A model generated the notes under the pieces. The model was not told the DNA's origin. It ran no database searches and was given only the letters and a program-made list of their open reading frames with translations. DNA of 64,000 nucleotides from contig CANMWA010000016.1 of assembly GCA_947501475.1 (NCBI GenBank), positions 21,444-85,443 of the forward strand. The letters run 5' to 3'. The position numbers and the translations under genes are program-made. Below are positions 53,789 to 61,197 of this stretch, one piece after another. Numbering within the stretch: the first letter of the stretch is position 1; each line of letters opens with the position of its first letter. Source of the stretch: an uncultured Aquimarina sp. (GTDB lineage: Bacteria > Bacteroidota > Bacteroidia > Flavobacteriales > Flavobacteriaceae).

Positions 53789-55879
53789 ATGCAAAGTTTT
53801 AGAACCGAAATAGAAAACCCAATTGTCGAAAACGACATTATCGAATTAGCCAATAAGATTGAGCAATTTCATAAGGGTAAGATTGATGAAGAGAAGTTTC
53901 GTAGCCTTCGTTTAGCTCGTGGTGTATATGGGCAAAGACAAGAAGGAGTGCAGATGATTCGTATCAAATTACCATATGGTAAAGTGTTAAGCAATCAGTT
54001 AAGGCGAATTTGTGAAGTGTCTGACGAGTACTCAAGAGGAAGACTGCATATCACAACAAGACAAGATATTCAGATTCATTATGTAGATCTCAATAGAACG
54101 CCAGAGCTTTGGGCAGAGCTAGAAAGAGATGATGTAACATTAAGAGAAGCTTGTGGTAATACGGTTCGTAATGTAACGGCTTCAGAAACTGCAGGGATTG
54201 ATCCTAAAGAACCTTTTGATGTATCACCATATGCAGATGCATTGTTCCGTTTCTTTTTAAGAAATCCAATCTGTCAGGAAATGGGACGTAAATTCAAAGT
54301 TTCTTTTTCAGGAACCGAAGAAGATACCGGATTATCATACATGCACGATTTAGGTTTTATTGCTAAAATCGAAAATGGAGTAAGAGGGTTTAAAGTAATG
54401 TTGGCAGGAGGATTAGGTTCTCAACCAAGACATGCAGACGAATTATATAGTTTTTTACCTTCAGATAAAATTATTCCTTTAATGGAAGGAGTATTAAGAA
54501 TTTTTGATCGTCATGGTGAGCGTAAAAGTAGAGCCAAAGCCAGAATGAAATTTTTAGTAAAGGATATTGGTGTAGAAGCGTTCAAAGAATTAGTAGAAGC
54601 AGAACAAAATGCAATTGTACAAAAAACAGTCGCAATCGATGCTGAAGCATATAAACCATCTGTTCCTGTATCTATAGAAGCACCTCAAGTAGAAATCAAA
54701 AATCAAAACGCTTTTGATCTGTGGAAATCTACCAATGTGATTTCTCAGAAGCAAGAAGGATATGTTGCCATCGGGATCAAAGTATTGTTAGGAGATTTCT
54801 ATACAGATAAAGCAAGGTTATTAGCCGATTTAGTAGAGAAATATGCTGCAGGAGAGATTCGATTATCACTGCGTCAGAACATTTTGATTCCTTTTGTAAA
54901 AGAAGATTTAGTACCTTTCTTTTATCAAGAATTAGAAACATTAGGATTTGTAGAAGCGGGTTATAACAAAGCAGTAGATATTACCGCTTGTCCAGGAACA
55001 GATACATGTAACTTAGGAATCTCGAGTAGTACTGGTATTGCAGAAGAATTAGAGCGGGTTATCAAAACAGAATATCCACAATACCTTGAAAAAGAAGATT
55101 TAGTAATTAAAATCAGTGGTTGTATGAATGCATGTGGGCAACATAATATGGCAAATATTGGTTTTCAGGGAATGTCTGTTCGTACCAAAGATAAATTAGT
55201 AGCACCCGCATTGCAAGTACTATTAGGAGGAGGAAATTTAGGAGATGGTAAAGGACGTTTTGCAGATAAAGTAGTAAAAATACCAAGTAGAAGAGGACCA
55301 GAAGCATTGCGCAGAATCCTTAATGATTTTGAGGCCAATGCAAATGGTAAAACGTTTGTCGAATATTATGAAGATAAAGGCGAGAAGTACTTTTATAATT
55401 TTCTTACTGACTTATCTAATGTAGATAATCTTACTCAAGAAGATTTTATCGATTGGGGAACCGATTCAGCGTATGTAAAAGCTATTGGTGTTGGAGAATG
55501 TGCAGGTGTGGTTATCGATTTGATTGCTACCTTGTTTTTAGAGAGTGAAGAAAAGATAGCCAATGCAAAAGCTTCTTTTGAGAATGGAATTTATTCAGAT
55601 GCAGTATATCATGCATACAGTTCTTTAGTGAATTCGGCAAAAGCTTTATTGCTTGCCGAGAATAAAAAAACGAATACACATGCAGGAATTATTAGTCAGT
55701 TTGACGAAGAGTTTGTTGCAAGTGGAAAAATAAAACTAGAAGGAACCTTTGCAGATTTAATATATCAACTTCAGAAAAACGCACCAACAGAAGGTTTTGC
55801 AGTTGATTATATCAAAAAAGCAGGTCAATTTTTACAAAAAGTACAAGCGTTTAGAGCTTTAGAGGTAGAAAACGCTTAA
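53789..55879 (+). CDS. Ferredoxin-dependent sulfite (nitrite/sulfite) reductase with C-terminal HEPN domain
   Basis: 696 residues. The siroheme/4Fe-4S reductase occupies about residues 1-550: RGVYGQRQEGVQMIRIKLP near the start, and the cluster cysteines near residues 402, 408, 444 and 448 in ACPGTDTCNLG and GCMNACGQH. Residues about 560-696 are a HEPN-like helical domain (YHAYSSLVNSAKALLLAENK, THAGIISQFDEEFVASG). Sulfite rather than nitrite is inferred from the operon. Electrons would come from ferredoxin via the operon's ferredoxin reductase. Confidence 0.9.
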   Translation: MQSFRTEIENPIVENDIIELANKIEQFHKGKIDEEKFRSLRLARGVYGQRQEGVQMIRIKLPYGKVLSNQLRRICEVSDEYSRGRLHITTRQDIQIHYVDLNRTPELWAELERDDVTLREACGNTVRNVTASETAGIDPKEPFDVSPYADALFRFFLRNPICQEMGRKFKVSFSGTEEDTGLSYMHDLGFIAKIENGVRGFKVMLAGGLGSQPRHADELYSFLPSDKIIPLMEGVLRIFDRHGERKSRAKARMKFLVKDIGVEAFKELVEAEQNAIVQKTVAIDAEAYKPSVPVSIEAPQVEIKNQNAFDLWKSTNVISQKQEGYVAIGIKVLLGDFYTDKARLLADLVEKYAAGEIRLSLRQNILIPFVKEDLVPFFYQELETLGFVEAGYNKAVDITACPGTDTCNLGISSSTGIAEELERVIKTEYPQYLEKEDLVIKISGCMNACGQHNMANIGFQGMSVRTKDKLVAPALQVLLGGGNLGDGKGRFADKVVKIPSRRGPEALRRILNDFEANANGKTFVEYYEDKGEKYFYNFLTDLSNVDNLTQEDFIDWGTDSAYVKAIGVGECAGVVIDLIATLFLESEEKIANAKASFENGIYSDAVYHAYSSLVNSAKALLLAENKKTNTHAGIISQFDEEFVASGKIKLEGTFADLIYQLQKNAPTEGFAVDYIKKAGQFLQKVQAFRALEVENA

Positions 55880-55886
55880 TAAGACG

Positions 55887-56657
55887 ATGATGAATATGAA
55901 AACACCAAAATTAACAGTAGTAGGAGCAGGGCCGGGAGATCCGGACTTGATTACACTCAAGGCTATCAAAGCTTTAGAGTCGGCAGATGTGGTGTTATAT
56001 GATGCGCTTATTAATGAAACATTATTAGCATACGCACCAAATGCAGAAAAGATCTTTGTAGGCAAACGAAAAGGATGCTACGCATATCAACAAGAACAGA
56101 TTAATGAATTAATCGTTAGTAGAGCCAAAAGCCACGGCCATGTAGTACGATTAAAAGGAGGAGATCCATTTATTTTTGGCCGGGGAGCAGAAGAAATTGA
56201 TTACGTTCAGCAGTTTGATGTAGAGACAAATATGGTTCCGGGGATATCATCTTCATATGCAGTACCAGCATATCAAGGGATTCCGTTAACCAAAAGAGGG
56301 TCATCAGAAAGTTTTTGGGTGATCACAGGAACCACAAAATCTCATAAATTATCACAGGATGTTAGCCTGGCAGCAAAATCAAATGCAACTGTAGTAATTT
56401 TAATGGGAATGAGCAAGTTAAGTGAAATAGTTAGTATCTTTGCAGCCGAAAATAAACAGGATATTCCGGTAGCAATTATCCAGAACGGAACTACTGAAAA
56501 TGAACAGTTTGGATTCGGTACGATACAGACTATCGAACAGGTAGTTTCAGATAAAAATTTATCATCTCCGGCGATTATTGTGATCGGAGAAGTAGTGAAT
56601 CAACGTGCTAAACTAGCTTCGATTCATAAAGAAGTTCAAGAAGAAATCGTATCTTGA
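55887..56657 (+). CDS. cobA: Uroporphyrinogen-III C-methyltransferase
   Basis: 256-residue SAM-dependent enzyme that makes precorrin-2, the first step from uroporphyrinogen III to siroheme. Motifs: VVGAGPGDPDLITLKAIKALE, VRLKGGDPFIFGRGAEE, VPGISSSYAVPAYQGIPLTKR and GTTKSHKL. It is the stand-alone SUMT type. Siroheme is the cofactor of the sulfite reductase encoded just upstream (8 bases apart), so the cofactor is made with its enzyme. Confidence 0.93.
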   Translation: MMNMKTPKLTVVGAGPGDPDLITLKAIKALESADVVLYDALINETLLAYAPNAEKIFVGKRKGCYAYQQEQINELIVSRAKSHGHVVRLKGGDPFIFGRGAEEIDYVQQFDVETNMVPGISSSYAVPAYQGIPLTKRGSSESFWVITGTTKSHKLSQDVSLAAKSNATVVILMGMSKLSEIVSIFAAENKQDIPVAIIQNGTTENEQFGFGTIQTIEQVVSDKNLSSPAIIVIGEVVNQRAKLASIHKEVQEEIVS

Positions 56658-56678
56658 TAGTTCAGGATAGCTATAAAG

Positions 56679-57281
56679 ATGGAAGAAAGAAATAATTTAT
56701 ATCCAGTTTTTTTGAAGGTTAAAAATCTCGAAATCCTAATCGTAGGAGGAGGAAATGTAGCCGAAGAAAAACTAACGTTCTTATTAAAATCAAGCCCTGA
56801 TGCCAAAGTAACAATGGTATCGCCAATGTATCGAGAAGATACAATAGCATTGGCAAATAAGTTTGATATAGAAATGATTAATAAAAAATATCACAAGCGT
56901 TTTTTGAAAGGAAAACATATTGTGATCGCTACTACAGATGTTCCCAAAGTCAATATACAAGTGTATAAAGATTGCAGGAAACGAAGTAAGCTGGTTAATG
57001 TAGCAGACAATCCACCATATTGTGATTTTTATATGGGCGGGATTGTAACCAAAGGTAATGTAAAAGTGGCCATTTCGACTAACGGAAAGTCACCCACCAC
57101 AGCCAAACGACTACGTCAGTTTTTTGAAGAAGTAATTCCTGAAAATATTGATGATTTAGTCCAAAACTTAAATGAGTATAGAAAAACAATAAAAGGTGAT
57201 TTCGAAGAAAAAGTGGAAACACTAAACGAATTTACCAAAGGATTAATAGGAAAAAAAGAAGTTGAAAATGATCAAGACTGA
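56679..57281 (+). CDS. Precorrin-2 dehydrogenase / sirohydrochlorin ferrochelatase-type protein
   Basis: 200-residue NAD-dependent enzyme of the CysG N-terminal / Met8-like family: LYPVFLKVKNLEILIVGGGNVAEEKLTFLL, IATTDVPKVN, NVADNPPYCDFYMGGIV with the catalytic Asp, and GNVKVAISTNGKSPTTAKRLR. It converts precorrin-2 to sirohydrochlorin and may also insert iron. It is joined to cobA and the ferredoxin reductase gene in the operon; the latter's ATG overlaps its 3' end by 14 bases. Confidence 0.88.
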   Translation: MEERNNLYPVFLKVKNLEILIVGGGNVAEEKLTFLLKSSPDAKVTMVSPMYREDTIALANKFDIEMINKKYHKRFLKGKHIVIATTDVPKVNIQVYKDCRKRSKLVNVADNPPYCDFYMGGIVTKGNVKVAISTNGKSPTTAKRLRQFFEEVIPENIDDLVQNLNEYRKTIKGDFEEKVETLNEFTKGLIGKKEVENDQD

Positions 57282-58323
57282 TATTTTAATCATCGGAGCG
57301 GGACCAACAGGATTGTTTACCGTTTTTGAAGCAGGATTACTAAAGTTAAAAACACATCTTATTGATGCCTTACCGCAACCGGGAGGGCAGTGTTCAGAGA
57401 TATATCCTAAAAAACCAATATATGATATTCCTGGATTTCCAGAAATTCTTGCAGGTGATTTAGTGAATAACTTAATGGAACAAATAAAACCTTTTGAACC
57501 TGGTTTTACATTAGGTGAAAGAGCAGAAACTATCGAGAAGCTAGAAGATGATACATTTTTGGTGACAACTAATAAAGGAACCAAACATAATGCACCTGTT
57601 GTAGCTATTGCTGGTGGATTGGGTTCTTTTGAGCCACGTAAACCACCTATTCCAAATATCGTTGATTTTGAAGATAAAGGAGTAGCGTATATCATTCGTG
57701 ATCCAGAAGTATATCGTGATAAAAGAGTTGTGATTGCCGGCGGCGGTGATTCTGCCCTTGATTGGACAATCTTTTTAGCAGAAGTTGCAAGCGAAGTAAC
57801 GCTGGTACATAGAAGAAATGAGTTTCGAGGCGCTTTGGATTCTGTAGAACGAGTAGCAGAATTAACAAAACTTGGAAAAGTGAATTTGATTACCGAAGCT
57901 GAAGTAAAAGAATTAAAAGGTGATGATCATGTTACTGGTGTAGGGATCAAACATAAAACCCAAGGAGATATTAATGTTGATACAGACTATTTTATTCCTT
58001 TATTTGGCTTGTCACCAAAACTAGGTCCAATAGGAGGCTGGGGATTAGAGATCGAAAAGAATGCCATTAAAGTTGATAACTCTTACGATTATCAAACCAA
58101 TATTCCTGGGATATATGCGATTGGAGATGTAAATACTTATAAAGGGAAACTAAAATTGATTCTTTCTGGTTTTCATGAGGCGGCTATTATGTGTCAAAGT
58201 GCGTATCAAAGAATCCATCCAGACAAGAAGTATGTGATGAAATATACTACTGTAGGTGGTGTAGAAGGTTTTGATGGTAGTAAAAAAGAAGCAAAGAAAG
58301 AAGTTGTAAAAGCAATCATATAA
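57268..58323 (+). CDS. Ferredoxin--NADP+ reductase (thioredoxin-reductase-like type)
   Basis: 351 residues from the ATG (MIKTDILIIGAGPTG). FAD motif GAGPTGLFTVFEAG, GGQCSEIYPKKPIYDIPGFP, the NADPH motif GGGDSALDW, and GIYAIGDVNTYKGKLKLILSGFHEAAIMCQ. It lacks the CxxC redox pair of thioredoxin reductase, as expected of this FNR group. It is the last gene of the operon; a terminator separates it from a 2Fe-2S ferredoxin, the likely partner of both it and the sulfite reductase. Confidence 0.9.
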   Translation: MIKTDILIIGAGPTGLFTVFEAGLLKLKTHLIDALPQPGGQCSEIYPKKPIYDIPGFPEILAGDLVNNLMEQIKPFEPGFTLGERAETIEKLEDDTFLVTTNKGTKHNAPVVAIAGGLGSFEPRKPPIPNIVDFEDKGVAYIIRDPEVYRDKRVVIAGGGDSALDWTIFLAEVASEVTLVHRRNEFRGALDSVERVAELTKLGKVNLITEAEVKELKGDDHVTGVGIKHKTQGDINVDTDYFIPLFGLSPKLGPIGGWGLEIEKNAIKVDNSYDYQTNIPGIYAIGDVNTYKGKLKLILSGFHEAAIMCQSAYQRIHPDKKYVMKYTTVGGVEGFDGSKKEAKKEVVKAII

Positions 58324-58336
58324 ATATAGAATATCA

Positions 58337-58389
58337 AAAAATCCTCGCAAGCAATGCTGATTACTTTCAGTATATTTGCGAGGATTTTT
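58337..58389 (+). terminator. Terminator of the sulfate-assimilation operon
   Basis: AAAAATCCTCGCAA at 58337-58350 pairs with TTGCGAGGATTTTT at 58376-58389, around a 25-base loop. It separates the operon from the ferredoxin gene. Confidence 0.85.
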
Positions 58390-58416
58390 GTAATAAATAA
58401 TAATTAAAATTAACCC

Positions 58417-58460
58417 GTTAAACTCCCTTCTCCCTTTGGGAAAGGGGTCGGGGGTGAAGG
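58417..58460. repeat. Palindromic intergenic repeat abutting the ferredoxin start
   Basis: A pyrimidine-then-purine stretch (CTCCCTTCTCCCTTTGGG, then AAAGGGG and GGGGGTGAAGG) with CCCTTT/AAAGGG pairing. Its high GC contrasts with the surroundings, and it resembles the dispersed CTCCCTTC/GGGGTNGGGGG repeats of Bacteroidota genomes (from memory). It ends directly on the ferredoxin ATG at 58461 and supplies the purine-rich stretch in place of a ribosome-binding site. Confidence 0.6.
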
Positions 58461-58778
58461 ATGGACGTAACCATAAAAATAAAAGACAGAGAAGGTAAAG
58501 TACACGAAGTGCAAGCACCAACTGATATGGCTATGAACTTAATGGAAGTTTGTAAGGCGTATGAACTACCAGTAGAAGGTACTTGTGGTGGTATGGCTAT
58601 GTGTGCCTCTTGTCAATGTTATATTTTATCAGATCATAAATTACCAGAAATGAGCCAGGATGAAGATTTAATGCTTGCAGAGGCTTTTTATGTAGAAGAT
58701 AACAGTAGGTTAGGGTGTCAAATCCCAATTACTCTGGAGTTAGATGGGTTAGAGGTTGAACTGGCTCCAGAATCATAG
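58461..58778 (+). CDS. 2Fe-2S ferredoxin, adrenodoxin type
   Basis: 105-residue cytosolic electron carrier. Cluster ligands by pattern are Cys42, Cys48, Cys51 and Cys86 (C-x5-C-x2-C...C), in GTCGGMAMCASC and LGCQIP. It is close to the FNR gene and behind a separate terminator, so it can be made independently of the sulfate operon. Likely role: carrying electrons from the reductase to the siroheme sulfite reductase, and perhaps other partners. Alternatives are ferredoxins for other redox enzymes. Confidence 0.93.
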   Translation: MDVTIKIKDREGKVHEVQAPTDMAMNLMEVCKAYELPVEGTCGGMAMCASCQCYILSDHKLPEMSQDEDLMLAEAFYVEDNSRLGCQIPITLELDGLEVELAPES

Positions 58779-58807
58779 TTTTGTAGATTAAAATTATAAT
58801 CTTACTG

Positions 58808-58831
58808 TCACCTCGATCGTAGTCGAGAGGT
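58808..58831. repeat. CACCTCGA..TCGAGAGGT dispersed repeat
   Basis: A short palindrome, CCTCGA-TCGTAG-TCGAGAGG, lies between the convergent ferredoxin and Coa1-like genes. It resembles the TCACCTCGAG...AGTCGAGAGGT repeats that occur in many bacterial genomes (from memory). It may also act as a terminator. Confidence 0.5.
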
Positions 58832-58846
58832 AGTGGTGATAGTAAT

Positions 58847-59278
58847 TTATTTCTTTTCAAAGATTTTAATCGTTTCTTTTTTAGGCTTTTTTATTCTAAT
58901 GATTATTTTTTGGTACTCCCAATCTTTTCCATTTCTATGAGCAACAATATCTAGTTTACCTTTCTTTTTACTACCTAAGAGATTTATAGTAACATCTACA
59001 ACATTATCATTGTTACTATACATAACATCTCCTTCAATCAATCGTAAAAAATTGTATGGTGATAATTCACCTAATTTTTGTGTAACCATTTCATTTTTGC
59101 TAGCCATATCATAAGCTTCATTTACTAATTTAGGTTGTAAATACACTGATCCGTAGCGAAATGTGGCGTTTCCAGTCATTGAAAAGAAAAAAGCAATACA
59201 AATCATTAATAGTGAAAGAGGAATAACCCATTTCAAATTTCGAATCCACCAGTTTTTTTTAAGTAGAGTCTCATTCAT
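58847..59278 (-). CDS. Coa1 (cytochrome c oxidase assembly factor)-like protein
   Basis: 143 residues with one N-terminal membrane helix (LKWVIPLSLLMICIAFFFSM), then a periplasmic domain with the Coa1/Tim21-like pattern (AYDMASKNEMVTQKLGELSPYNFLRLIEGDVMYSNN, DVTINLLGSKKKGKLDIVAHRNGKDWEYQKIII). By family it might aid respiratory complex assembly; this is unproven in Bacteroidota. No cytochrome oxidase genes are nearby. Confidence 0.7.
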   Translation of the reverse strand: MNETLLKKNWWIRNLKWVIPLSLLMICIAFFFSMTGNATFRYGSVYLQPKLVNEAYDMASKNEMVTQKLGELSPYNFLRLIEGDVMYSNNDNVVDVTINLLGSKKKGKLDIVAHRNGKDWEYQKIIIRIKKPKKETIKIFEKK

Positions 59279-59531
59279 ATAGCTTTTGATTTAAACATTG
59301 TAACATATAAACTCTACTTCAAAGAGGTTTGTTGCAAATCGATATGGATAAGGTATAATCAAAAAACACTTTCTTAGTAAACAATACTTTTTAATATGGA
59401 TATCTAATAATAAAGAACCAAAAACCCATATATTTTAAATTAACGATAGATTTTATGGTATTTTCAAATTTAATTTGGATAAGAAGTTGCTTTGCCATTA
59501 CTTTGTAGCCAGTTCATAAATTTATTATAAT

Positions 59532-59635
59532 GTTATCAAGAAAGGCGGAGGGATTAGACCCTATGAAACCTTAGCAACCCTTTATCTTTTAAAGAAGGTG
59601 CTACATTCTATCTCGATTATTCGGGGGTAGATAAC
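59532..59635 (+). promoter_or_regulatory. SAM-I (S-box) riboswitch upstream of split metH
   Basis: Core motifs GGCGGAGGGA, GACCCTATGAAACCTTAGCAACC, then AAGGTGCTACATTC and a P4-type hairpin; P1 is closed by GTTATC (59532-59537) and GATAAC (59630-59635). It represses methionine synthase when SAM is high. Downstream, TTTCTTGATA (59671-59680) is exactly complementary to TATCAAGAAA (59535-59544) of the aptamer, a likely alternative helix. Same layout as the riboswitch at 43484-43587. Confidence 0.93.
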
Positions 59636-59728
59636 GAAGACTCATAGCTTAGCTATATTTTTCCATTTATTTTCTTGATACATTTTTATTATTCTTTATT
59701 TCAATAAGGGATTGTAACATTTTTTGTC

Positions 59729-59748
59729 ATTCCAGCGTAGGCTGGAAT
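59729..59748. repeat. Dispersed ATTCCAGC..GCTGGAAT palindrome in the metH leader
   Basis: A perfect 8-bp inverted repeat (ATTCCAGC, GTAG, GCTGGAAT), part of the widely dispersed TCATTCC-N-GGAATCTA-type repeats. In the metH reading frame it would encode SFQRRLES, which is the mark of this repeat, so an upstream start that includes it is not real. It lies between the riboswitch and metH1. Confidence 0.7.
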
Positions 59749-59771
59749 CTACAATACTATTTAAATATTTA

Positions 59772-60776
59772 ATGAAAGACATACACAAAATATTAGAAGA
59801 AAGAATTCTCGTACTCGATGGAGCAATGGGTACTATGTTACAGCGACATAAATTTACCGAAGAAGATTTTAGAGGAGAGCGATTCAAGGATTGGCCAACT
59901 CCTGTACAAGGTAATAATGATTTATTAAGTATTACCCAGCCCGAAGCAATCAAAGAAGTACATCGATTATATTTTGAAGCAGGAGCGGATATTGTAGAGA
60001 CCAATACTTTTTCTGGTACAACGATAGCTATGGCAGATTACAAAATGGAGGAATTAGTATATGAATTAAATTATCAATCTGCCAAGATTGCCAAAGAAGT
60101 TGCAGATGAGGTTACTGCAAAAGAGCCTCATAAACCTCGTTTTGTAGCAGGATCTATAGGTCCAACAAATAGAACCGCAAGTATGTCCCCAGATGTAAAT
60201 GATCCAGGATATCGAGCAGTAACTTTTGATGAGTTAAGAATAGCATATAAGCAACAGGTAGAAGCATTAATAGATGGAGGTGCTGATATCCTATTGGTAG
60301 AGACTATTTTTGATACCCTTAATGCTAAAGCAGCGCTGTTTGCCATTGAAGAAGTAAAAGATGAAAGAAATATAGAAATCCCAATTATGGTAAGTGGTAC
60401 GATAACAGATGCTAGTGGTAGAACACTTTCTGGTCAAACTGCTGAAGCATTTTTAATCTCGGTATCCCACATACCGATGTTATCAGTGGGATTTAATTGT
60501 GCGTTGGGGGCAAGCCAATTAACACCACACTTAGAAGTATTAGCTCAAAAAGCACATTCTGGAGTATCTGCACACCCTAATGCAGGATTGCCAAATGCCT
60601 TTGGAGAATATGACGAAACACCAGAACAAATGGCAGAGCAGATCAAAGAATATATGGACAAAAGCTTAGTAAATATTATTGGAGGTTGTTGCGGGACAAC
60701 GCCCGAACATATCAAGGCTATTGCAGAATTAGCTAAGAATTATAAACCAAGAAAGTTGACTGTTGATAGTTTTTAG
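59772..60776 (+). CDS. metH: Methionine synthase part 1: homocysteine S-methyltransferase domain
   Basis: 334 residues from the ATG at 59772. This is the zinc-dependent homocysteine-binding domain: LDGAMGTMLQRH, DIVETNTFSGT, Cys243 in GFNC, and Cys306-Cys307 in GGCCGTTP as zinc ligands. In flavobacteria the synthase is often split in this way. An in-frame start 48 bases upstream arises from the dispersed repeat and is rejected. The last residues (LTVDSF) and stop are read from the left inverted repeat of the four-helix-bundle element. Controlled by a SAM-I riboswitch. Confidence 0.92.
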   Translation: MKDIHKILEERILVLDGAMGTMLQRHKFTEEDFRGERFKDWPTPVQGNNDLLSITQPEAIKEVHRLYFEAGADIVETNTFSGTTIAMADYKMEELVYELNYQSAKIAKEVADEVTAKEPHKPRFVAGSIGPTNRTASMSPDVNDPGYRAVTFDELRIAYKQQVEALIDGGADILLVETIFDTLNAKAALFAIEEVKDERNIEIPIMVSGTITDASGRTLSGQTAEAFLISVSHIPMLSVGFNCALGASQLTPHLEVLAQKAHSGVSAHPNAGLPNAFGEYDETPEQMAEQIKEYMDKSLVNIIGGCCGTTPEHIKAIAELAKNYKPRKLTVDSF

Positions 60777-61197
60777 TTGATAGATTATGGAGTATACAGA
60801 ATTAGAAGTTTGGAAAAAGTCAAGAATATTAGTCAATAGTCTTTATGAAATAACAAAAAGATTCCCTAAGGATGAGTTATATGGATTGACAAATCAAATG
60901 AGAAAAAGTGCAGTTTCAATACCATCGAATATTGCCGAAGGATGTGGAAGAAGAACATCAGCAGATACAGTTCAATTTTTACATATTTCAAGGGGTTCAT
61001 TGTATGAATTAGAAACACAATTATATTTAGCTTTAGATCAAAATTATTTGGAAATAGATAAGCATCGGGATCTTTTAAGTCAAATTTTAAAATGTAAAAA
61101 GTTGTTAAATGGATTTATCAACTATTATAAAAACCTATAAGTTATGATAGAAAATAAATCACAAGATCTATCAACCATTAACCAACAACCATCAACT
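60754..61197. mobile_element. Four-helix-bundle gene with imperfect terminal inverted repeats, inserted between metH1 and metH2
   Basis: The 36-base left end (60754-60789) and the right end (61162-61197, reversed) match at about 27 of 36 positions. They begin AGTTGACTGTTGATAG... and, on the opposite strand, AGTTGATGGTTGTTGG.... The element carries only one gene (60787-61140). It lies exactly at the junction of the metH halves, and a gene-less relative lies between cysD and cysN. No transposase is encoded. That it moved is inferred from the repeats and position. Confidence 0.6.
60787..61140 (+). CDS. Four helix bundle protein (23S rRNA intervening-sequence type)
   Basis: 117 residues: YTELEVWKKSRILVNSLYEITKRFPKDELYGLTNQMRKSAVSIPSNIAEGCGRR, then LYELETQLYLALDQNYLE and a helical C-terminus. 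This is the family first seen in 23S rRNA intervening sequences (TIGR02436); such proteins form helical bundles and may bind nucleic acid, but the function is unknown. The gene begins in the left inverted repeat (its ATG is the end of it), ends just before metH2's start, and is in the same orientation as metH. Confidence 0.9.
   Translation: MEYTELEVWKKSRILVNSLYEITKRFPKDELYGLTNQMRKSAVSIPSNIAEGCGRRTSADTVQFLHISRGSLYELETQLYLALDQNYLEIDKHRDLLSQILKCKKLLNGFINYYKNL

Noticed and set aside
59724..59771. An upstream in-frame start for metH1.
   Set aside because: The extra residues come from the dispersed palindromic repeat (SFQRRLES-type).
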